Shown: in pieces, positions 56,114 through 64,000 of the stretch
Numbering within the stretch: the stretch's first letter is position 1
How the letters are laid out: the number at the start of each line of letters is the position of its first letter
NCBI GenBank assembly: GCA_020744425.1
Contig: JAGMUV010000014.1
Coordinates: 1,426,001 to 1,490,000, forward strand
Direction: 5' to 3'
Source of the DNA: Dactylonectria macrodidyma
Lineage: Eukaryota > Ascomycota > Sordariomycetes > Hypocreales > Nectriaceae
Length of the DNA stretch: 64,000 bases
Program-made: the position numbers and the translations under genes
Notes under the pieces: model-generated
Database searches by the model: none
Told to the model about the DNA's origin: nothing
Seen by the model: the letters and a program-made list of their open reading frames with translations, nothing else

Positions 56114-56839
56114 ATGGATCGCCTATCAAACTTCCGCCTCTTGTCGTTCGACGTCTACGGCACCCTCATCGACTGGGAATCAGGCGTTTTGCAAGGTTTG
56201 CAGCCTTTGCTGGACTCCAATGGAGCTAAGTTCTCGAGAGAGCATCTCTTGACCGTGTACAACGAACTTGAGCGTACGCAGCAGGCTAAGACACCTGCCA
56301 TGAAATACTCTGAGCTGCTCACCACTATTCATCCCGAGGTGGCAGCTCGCCTGGGTCTCCCCAAGCCATCAAGCGAACAAGACAAAGCCTTTGGCGACAC
56401 TGTGGGAAAGTGGCCCGCTTTTCCCGATACTGTGGACGCGTTGCGCCGTCTCGGAAAGCACTACAAACTCGTGGTCCTCTCCAACGTCGACATAACCTCC
56501 TTCACTGCGACAAACGCCGGCCCGCTGGCCGGGGTGCCGTTCGACCTCGTCATCACGGCGCAGGATGCCGGCAGCTACAAGCCCGACCTGCGGAACTTTG
56601 AGCACATGCTGCGCGAGGTCGAGGCCAAGTTTGGGGTCAAGAAGGCCGAGGTGCTGCAGACGGCCCAGAGCCAGTTCCACGACCATCAGCCGGCTAAGAA
56701 TATGGGGATCCGGTCGAGTTGGATTGAGAGGCCAGGTGCGATCATGGGGAACACGGAGGATCCGGTCTTTGATTGGAAGTTTGATACGCTGAAGGATATG
56801 GCCGATGCGTTGGACAAGGAACTCGAAGACAGCAAGTGA
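56114..56839 (+). CDS. HAD-superfamily 2-haloacid dehalogenase-like hydrolase
   Basis: A single exon of 241 residues. Motif I is SFDVYGTLIDWE, with the nucleophile Asp13. Motif II is VLSNVD, with Ser123. Lys156 sits in GSYKPD, and a QSQFHDHQPAK motif follows near residue 195. Length and motif order match type II L-2-haloacid dehalogenases, which hydrolyse the carbon-halogen bond of short haloacids through an aspartyl ester. Many fungal members are named haloacid dehalogenases without a known substrate, so the activity is a family inference. The protein is probably cytosolic; no signal peptide is visible. It converges on the transcription factor gene downstream. Confidence 0.92.
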   Translation: MDRLSNFRLLSFDVYGTLIDWESGVLQGLQPLLDSNGAKFSREHLLTVYNELERTQQAKTPAMKYSELLTTIHPEVAARLGLPKPSSEQDKAFGDTVGKWPAFPDTVDALRRLGKHYKLVVLSNVDITSFTATNAGPLAGVPFDLVITAQDAGSYKPDLRNFEHMLREVEAKFGVKKAEVLQTAQSQFHDHQPAKNMGIRSSWIERPGAIMGNTEDPVFDWKFDTLKDMADALDKELEDSK

Positions 56840-57644
56840 AGCAGGATTCCACGATGTATGTAGCTGAGTGGCATTCAATCTAGACCGCGAGTTCACATGT
56901 AGTTGTCGTGTTGGTTACTCTGCAAAGACTTGAGGTCATTCCAATTACTGCCGGGAGCCCGGCTTGACTTTGCCTGGGAAAGCATGTGAGCGGAACGTCA
57001 AAAAGTTAATTGGTGCATTCTCCAGCGTTTGACAACCTATCACCCAACCCCGGGTACTCACTTGTCACCCTCAAACAGTGTGCGATATGAAAAAAAAATG
57101 ATTCAATTCTTCTCTAGGATGATCTGATCCAGGAGGCTAAATCTTCCTTCATCTAATGCAAGATCTTGCAGGCCCCCGCCCCGCAGTGGATGAGAGGTGG
57201 ACCAGTTCGCATATGCTGTGTAGCTCGAATGTCGATGCTAGCTGTGGCTTTCTATTTTTATTTCCAATATTCCGTTTCTGGATGTCCCCTTGCCTTGACC
57301 CATGTCTGAGTGGGTATCGTGGCGGAACTACGTCTTTTCTATTTGAGCCGGATGTCCGGTATGGGTTCATCTCCTCCCGGTCTTGTCAGCCGGTTGTTAA
57401 AGAACTAGGGTTGAATCACTAGCTCAAACACGTGTTAGATATCCGGTCACCTACGGAACCCTTAGGCCCAATGATAGAGTGACAAGCGGAGAAACAAGGC
57501 CGAAGCAAGCTGGACCTTCGTCCGGGTAAGCTGAGGCCGAGACAGAGAAAGCGCCGATTCTTGATGGCAAATTGGACTTTATTACGTGATTTCTGTCATT
57601 AACTAATCATAATCATCTGCTCGCTCAAACAAGGCTCGACCATA
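56840..57644. other. Intergenic region between convergent genes
   Basis: About 800 bp without a supported gene, between the dehalogenase-like gene and the stop of the first transcription factor gene. Confidence 0.5.
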
Positions 57645-60167
57645 CTATGGAAAACCACCGACAAACCACTCGTCTAAGCCTGGCAACGAGCCAAGCTCAC
57701 CTAGCGTCGACACATTGAAGCTGGAGATGTTATTCGCGCTTCGGCTCGCCACCGTAGGCGCCCTTGAGTTATCCCCTGTACCGCCGCTAATCAACGGGAG
57801 ATTATGGTCCTGCCTCGGCAGCATGGGCATTTCCGTGGGCACAAGTTGCTGAAGCGCTACCCAGTTTCGAAACTCCGCGTACCCATTGCCGCTCGGCGCC
57901 GCCGTTGTATTCTCTCGACCCTTCTCGTCGAGTTTCTGCACCGCCATTTCCAGGAGTTCCAAGCCGCGCTTCTCGCTGCTTTTGGAGAAGATACCCACCG
58001 ACATGTGCTTCAGCAGCTCGAGGCCTCTCCTGCTGGCGTCCTCCAGCTTCGGGCTCGTTGTGAAGATTCGCTTGCCTACGATGGCAAGGACGGCGGCGTA
58101 ACAGCTCGTGAACTCGGTGTACGACGATTTGGAAAGTCCGCCCTCGTCGTAGAGTAGCTGGCAGAGGTCGATTGTGGTGATTGCGCTTTGTACGCAATCT
58201 TCGATGAGCTCGTCGCGGGCGGCGGCCCAGCTTGCTGTGCCGGAGTCGCCGGATCTGAGTCCGGTTTCGTTGAAGATGAATGAGCGACCGATGAATATGC
58301 GGGCGAGGTGATATGTTAGGGCGAGATGAATGTTGGAGCGGAATAGCGGTTTCCCTGGAGTCATGTCCCGGCAATACAAATCTTCAGGGAGACTGTTCCA
58401 ATATCTTCCGAGCTTGTCTTTCACGCTCAGTAAGAGCTGCGACAGACGGGTGTGTTGGCTCTTCTCTGAATTTCGGAGCGCCAATCTAAGCCATCGGTTA
58501 GTCGATTTCGCGAGTGAAAACAGGGGATTCGTACATCTTGTCCCGGGCTTCCTCCATCATATCCGTGAACATCATAACGGCTACATTATTCTGAAACCTG
58601 TTTGTTCTTCCGAGAGGCGCGAGTTCGGGAACATCAGTTGGGAAGTACGCATTGATATCCAATCGCGCAATTGAAACTGGTCGGCCATTTAGGATGCAAA
58701 TGCGTCTGCTTTGTGTCAGTGCCGAATTGGGATCTGACGGATTGGTGGAACAACGCACCTCTCTAGTATGTATGCAGTCCACCAGATTCGTTTTCGGAAC
58801 TCAATCTCTGCAACGGAAAGATTTCCCTGATGCCGTTGATGCATGCCGTTCTGCGTGGCAACTTTGATGGCGATTCCAAACATGTTACAAGCCAGCCCAG
58901 CAGGGTCGAATGGGAGTGTATAGACCCCAAACAAGAGAAAGGCTTGTACGCTCTCTAGAGAAGCTATCGCTAGTACATCTGGCATTAGGTTGCATGCCTT
59001 GCGATAAAACAGTGATGCTAATGTGTCGTCAATGGCCAGGCTGACAAGGCGCGCTTCGAGACCAGCTCGTTGCCGCTCCAGAAACCGAGACGAGCTCGAT
59101 GTCAAGTGTGCAAACTGAGTGCCGACAGCTAAGATCATCAGGGCAGTGCAAACCCAAGGCGCGTCTCCAATTTCTAGCCGGGTAGGCGATGTATAGAAGT
59201 GGGAGAGCTGTTGACGTAGGGCGTCCTCGTTGACGTAGAAATAATTGGTTTGGGCGAATTCGAAGAAGAGGTCAACGAGGGTGAGCGTGGTTTCTGCATG
59301 GGGGAAGACAGAAACAGCGTCGTATACGACGGAATCCCGCGAGAGCAAGTGTTCCATTGGTACCGGCCCTTCTGCGATTGAATATGATTCGCTTGCCTGT
59401 AAAATCGCCATTCTCGTTAGCCTGGTCTCGTACAAAACATCAAAGGCATCGGGTGCTCATACCGCCATCGGAGACCGATCATGATAGCTCTCTACTTTCT
59501 GCTGAATCCGGCGAGAGAATTCTAAATGTGAAAACTCACCAACCGCTTCACGCATGTTAGCTTGACTGTTGCCAATGAGGTTGTTCAGTACATACGCGAT
59601 TCTCCACTGACTGTAGTCGTCGGGACAGATTCCATGACAATAATCTCATTCGCAGTATCCTGCTCGTCGTCCTTTGCTGGCTGGTTCTGAGGCGACTTTT
59701 GCGGGGCTGGCCCTTCTGACTGCAAGGTGGCCATTACCTCATGAAGATTGGTCTTGCTGCAATCTTCGATACCAGTGAAGTACTGCACAATGTGTTCCAG
59801 AATGTGAATTCTTTCCACCTCGAAAAAAGTCACGGGCTCGATGCGTTGAGCTGGTTGCTTTGCAGAGGCCTGCTCATTCGATGCAGGGCGGACCCGCGTC
59901 CTTTTGAATGCATCGCTGAACTTGCACTCCCCACGCGATTTCCTGCATCGATCACAGGGCGTACCGCCGATGCATTTTTCCTTTAGTCGCCGGCAGCCAT
60001 CGCATCTAGAAATAATTAGCGACCGGCGTTTCGATGACATTTGCCTCTTACGCTCGCGTTGCTCGCCGTGTGCTTGTAGTGGCATCTCGTGGCCTTGAAT
60101 GCGATGGTCGAGAAGGGGACAGGAGGTGATCATCAGAAGGAGACTGGGTCTTGGTGTGGCCGTCCAT
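57645..60167 (-). CDS. Zn2Cys6 transcription factor with fungal-specific domain
   Basis: Six exons (60052-60167, 59596-60005, 59463-59521, 58759-59396, 58535-58705, 57645-58485) encode 744 residues. The 46-nt first intron joins TTSTRRATRA to CDGCRRLKEKC. This gives a complete binuclear cluster, Cys40-x2-Cys43-x6-Cys50-x5-Cys56-x2-Cys59-x6-Cys66, preceded by the usual basic stretch. The fungal_trans middle homology region spans about 230-480 (LVDLFFEFAQTNYFYVNEDAL, RKRIWWTAYILER, LNGRPVSIARLDINAYFP). The start at 60167 (MDGHTKTQ) was chosen because it is in frame with the cluster after splicing; the longer unspliced frame starting at 60292 would use a different reading. It is a nuclear DNA-binding regulator. 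Its target genes are unknown; neighbours such as the dehalogenase-like gene are candidates only by position. Confidence 0.9.
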
Positions 60168-61646
60168 GGCTCAATCTCTGACTTGTGCTCTTTCGGGGGT
60201 TGAGCCTCAGCAGTCTTGGGCAGTGTAAGGCGGTGCCAACAGGGTCGTGAGGTTGATGGTAATGCAACATGCACAATCCCATGGTCTTTCATGATAGCTG
60301 ATATGAGCGTCGGTACTTAATTGCCGGGAGTCCGGGTGGCCCGGTATTGGAGAATGCGACACGGGGAGGCACATGACCGAATTAGTTCCCTAATGAGTGG
60401 CTTGCTCATCGTTAACTGCCCTAATAATCAGTGGTGAATGGTTCCCGCTAATGATACCCCGCCTCATCGGCCCGGGGCTTGGCCTTGCTCCGGAATCTAG
60501 GCCGGGTCGGTTTTGGTGTTGAGACTGACGAACCATTAGATATGACAAGGCCACATTGAGAAGACGTGACAGCTGCTAATAAGTCATCCTTGTCTTTTGC
60601 GGGGTTGGCCATCTCCGGATGAACTTCCATTTTACTGACACTGTTGCTTAACGCGGGTTGGGCGTACGCCCTTTCCTCATCATATTGGCAGTCTCCCGGA
60701 CCGGACATCGTCACCTACGGGATGCAGCGGCTTGCTATTTACAGACGATCAGATAATGGGCGAAACACTTTCCTTTTCAAGCCAAAGGTCCGTGATTTGC
60801 AACGCATTCCATGCGCGCGCACGTCCAGGTTTTGGCGGCTTTCTCTCGTCATGCCGCATGCGCCCTTGAGAGGTGAGATCTGTATCCAAAATCGCGGATC
60901 TGCGGATTCATTCCCCAGCTTCATGAGCTTAGACAGAAACATGTAGATCAGCGCAACTATGACTGCAGGTTGTAGAAAGAACACTGCTGGAGACTCGAGG
61001 ACCGTGGCAGAATGGCTATTTTCGTCTTGCGAGAATTGGCCCAAGGCTAGGTAGGTCATTTTGACCGTCAATCAATGCCAGTTTGTACGGGATTTCCTGT
61101 GACAAAAGGTATTGATTGTCCGGTGACGTTTTCTGGCATAGGTGAAGCTTGAAAATGCAACCCTGCTTCGGTCGCATCACCGGCTCACCTTGCCCCACCG
61201 GCACGCAAATGTGCCGGTAGATAATGCATCTCCCCGGTCACCGGCAACTATCTGTTTCACCCATATGTGTCCTATCTACAATGCCAAACATGTAATGATG
61301 CTCGCTCAGAATCAGATTATCAACTCTAGTGGTGCATTAAATCCGGCTTGGGGGACAAGGCTGGGATGACATGAATCTCATCAAATGACAACCCTGTCTA
61401 TGCTGGAACCTCGGCGCAGCCTATTTCTATAATCTTCGGATTGAGAACTAGTGCCCTTGATGTAGGCAAACGCTGGCAGTTTTTTTTAACGACTAGCTTG
61501 GTAGTTGAGGTTTCACTGGGCTTGGCCGTGTAGAACTATGTAGCCTTGAAATAATGCATGCAGTCGCTTAGTAGTGGGGACAGAAGGAAGAAAAAAGGGA
61601 TGACCTCTTTAATTCTCTTGGCTGTTTATGAAACTCGGATATCTCC
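60168..61646. other. Intergenic region between two transcription factor genes
   Basis: 1.5 kb with no certain gene. A minus-strand frame at 60448-60714 (88 residues, Pro/Ser/Lys-rich, DEERAYAQPALSNSVSK) has no recognisable domain and is not called. Confidence 0.45.
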
Positions 61647-64000
61647 TTAATCCTCGAAGAATATACTTGGCGATAAGGTAGGGATATACAAGTCAGTTTC
61701 TGCATTCTCATTTGAAAGCGGAACAAAGTCCTCTCTCGCCAGATCGTCACTCATCGGTACTTCCAACGGCATACCTGTCGCAGTCTGCATCGTCGCACCA
61801 GAGCCAGTCGGTGATAGTGAGGTGGAATTAGTTGACAACCTCGTGCTTCCTGTGTCGAGGACAAACTGAGACAATGCATGGTCAAGAGAATGGGCTGCCT
61901 CTGCCACGGTAGACAGGCTGGGCCCAACCATTCCAGAGTCTGAAGGGGCCAGTACCGCAGGATTGTCAATTCCCTCGTTGACGACTGAATCCCGGAGAGA
62001 GGGTGGAAAGTCTCCCTCTTTCGGCAAGCGACCTTGGCTAAGGCAAAGATCCATCGTCATGGCTAGTCGTAGATAATAGGTAGGATATGAGACGACAATT
62101 TCTTCCCAATAATCCGTTCGATCAGATGTAGTCCCGGTGATAGCTTCGATCAAGCCGGCGATTTGTTTCTGTTCTAACATCACTTGTATCGTCTTGGCGA
62201 TCCAGTCAACCCCCTCATAAAGAGATTCATGCAGCTTGATAGCTTTGATGAGTGGGCTTGGGCTGTTGCTTGGTAGTGTTGTACTGATCCTGCAGTCGAT
62301 TAAATGCAACGCGAGCGGTAAAGCTGTACATGGAACGCTATGAAAGGTCTCAGCTAAGACCCAAGAACAGTAGCGGGATTTCTCACTTACATGCTGACAG
62401 GCAAAAATCGAACTAATTGTAGGTCTGAAAGTTTTTGCATACACTCGTTGATACGACGTGTTGACTTTTGGATGTCGCTGTGACAGGCTGCTTCGTCCCA
62501 TACAGCAGAATTCGGTGTCTCGGCAAGGACAAGCATCCGCCTGTTTGCCAATGCAATCTTTAAGCAGCTATAATTGTCCTTCGTTAGATTGTGTTCCCGT
62601 CGCGGAACAGTAACTTACGAGTAGTATACCTCTGTAAGACCGTCAAATAGAGCAATTGAAGGGTGTAACGCTTCCTTAGTCTTCGACACGTTCACACCCA
62701 TACCACCATTACCTGAGAGCTTTGCAGTCGATTCCTTATGCCACTCAGAAATCGCGACATAAAAGCTCTCCATCTTTACTCTAGCTTCAGGTGGAAGGGC
62801 AAATCTTCTCTCCGACCCCAATTCGTATGGAAACAGTATTGAAGACACTCTGTTTAGCTGCACGCAAACAAGGCCGAGGCGCAGAAATGATGTGAGCAGA
62901 TGGACTTTCGTAGCAGGGTCATATACCTTAGACCGGTGAATCTCAGGCGCAAGGTCGACGAATGTGAGAATGAATCCTGAATCTGGATCGATATTGTCCT
63001 GCGAGATTCGGCAATTTCGCCTCGAAGAGAGAGCAAGCAAGCTGTCGCGGATAATGCAGCACCCCCATAATCGCTTGAGAGACGTCTGGATCTGTTCATC
63101 ATCAGGCTCCTCAGTGGTCACAAGCACACGCTGACTCTGATGAGATTTCACACTTCTGGCATTTTCGATGGCAATTGCCAGCCACACTGTGTTTGGCCTG
63201 CTCGCTGCTTTTGCGATGGATGGAGACCAGTATGACAGTAACAGTGCAGCTTGTGCGACATGAAGTCTCGAGGATTCAGTCTCCAAGTCGTAAAGTGACT
63301 TGGCTCGATTGTAAAGACTCTTCCGAGCAGCCCTGATGTTTGGATAGCCTAGTAACTCAAGCGTCTTTGGTGAAACGAAGGCGCTTGCCGAGAACAACAT
63401 CGCTTGAAGAACGATGAGTGGTATTCGCACACCCCATAGACTGGCCGACTCGCTCTCGCATTGATACATGTCCCAAAAGACTGCTTCGTTGAGAACTGGA
63501 AGCAAGGGGTGAACGTAGCGGAAGTATTGTTGCACAAACTCGTCCAACAGAGGCCTCGCAGGTACCGTGAAGCACCTCTTGAAATCGAGGTAGTCGATAT
63601 CCTCGGCAGGCAGGTACGACAGGTTTGAGATCGCAATAAACGAATAGGTCTGGTATGACACCTCAGACTTGAATGGAATTTGCTGATAATAAAGGTGGGG
63701 GTGATCTGAGGGCATAGTCGGCGCGACATAGCCATCCAGTACCTCATTTGGTAGGGGACGCGATGAGATTTGATCTTCAACGTGTCCGAACCCCGCAGTT
63801 TCAGCCTCGGCGTTGCCCGACGCATTCTTAGTTGAAGTGATTGTATCTTCGCCGCTTTGCGAGTGAGCCTTTGTCGGCTTGCAATATGAGGGCCTTCTAT
63901 TCATAGCGGTGTCCTCTGCAAGTGGAATTTCCAAGCCATCTCGCTCATTCAAGCTGGACTGGCTTGCGGTTGTGGACTTTGGGGTAGGAGCCTTCTCTTC
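61647..64000 (-). CDS. Fungal-specific transcription factor, 5' part outside window
   Basis: Three exons are visible: 62619 to the window end, 62391-62567 and 61647-62337, joined by introns of 51 and 53 nt. The frame is still open at base 64000, so the N-terminus, which should hold the Zn2Cys6 cluster, lies beyond the window. The visible part is a fungal_trans middle homology domain: LLDEFVQQYFRYVHPLLPVLNEAVFW, AQAALLLSYWSP, a WLAIAIENARS segment, and RRLWG-like LKRLWGCCIIRDS with RRNCRI. This layout resembles cutinase-factor (CTF1)-type regulators. A Ser/Thr-rich tail of about 130 residues ends the protein. Function is inferred from the family. Confidence 0.85.

Noticed and set aside
59998..60292. 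Unspliced longer start for the first transcription factor (frame from 60292)
   Set aside because: It reads through a strong GTAAGA...GCTAAT...CTAG intron and replaces the basic RRATRA stretch next to the first cluster cysteine with unrelated sequence.
60448..60714. 88-residue minus-strand frame between the two transcription factor genes
   Set aside because: It has no domain, signal peptide or promoter evidence and a low-complexity composition. It could be a chance frame.

Overview
This is eukaryotic DNA from a filamentous ascomycete (Pezizomycotina, most likely Sordariomycetes and possibly Hypocreales). The genes carry short introns of 45-120 nt with GT-AG and occasional GC-AG borders. The gene families are typically fungal: a non-reducing polyketide synthase, HET and NLR proteins, Zn2Cys6 regulators, PTH11-like membrane proteins and a Kex2-processed repeat protein. 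The species cannot be read from the sequence. Gene models below were built by hand by joining frames across splice sites; every spliced CDS given as intact has exon lengths that sum to whole codons.

Layout. 0.4-10.6 kb: a maleylacetate reductase-like gene, then an EthD-domain gene divergent from a complete SAT-KS-MAT-PT-ACP-ACP-TE polyketide synthase. 11-15.6 kb: a HET-domain gene and a secreted FAD-linked oxidoreductase. 16.4-19.2 kb: a complete but dead hAT transposon with target-site duplication. 19.9-22.1 kb: a short-chain dehydrogenase and a P450 relic. 22.6-30.6 kb: the most notable locus, a divergent pair encoding an aldos-2-ulose (1,5-anhydrofructose) dehydratase and a GH31 alpha-1,4-glucan lyase. 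31.6-32.9 kb: a secreted protein of about 12 Kex2-separated Trp/Tyr-rich repeats. 36.4-39 kb: a sulfate permease. 40.1-43 kb: a damaged NLR with an alpha/beta-hydrolase effector. 43.2-48.8 kb: an SDR, an intact rhodopsin-like 7TM protein and a 7TM relic. 48.8-56.1 kb: almost empty. 56.1-64 kb: a haloacid dehalogenase-like gene and two fungal-specific transcription factors, the second cut by the window edge.

How the genes work together. Two metabolic units stand out. The lyase at 26.7-30.6 kb should cleave starch or glycogen to 1,5-anhydro-D-fructose, and the divergent dehydratase at 22.6-25.5 kb belongs to the family that turns this sugar into pyranone products (ascopyrone M, microthecin). 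Together they would form a two-gene anhydrofructose pathway. The polyketide synthase and the EthD gene share a 528-bp promoter region and resemble conidial-pigment pairs. Elsewhere the window looks like accessory, decaying sequence: a dead transposon, a P450 fragment, a 7TM fragment, a broken NLR and long stretches without genes.
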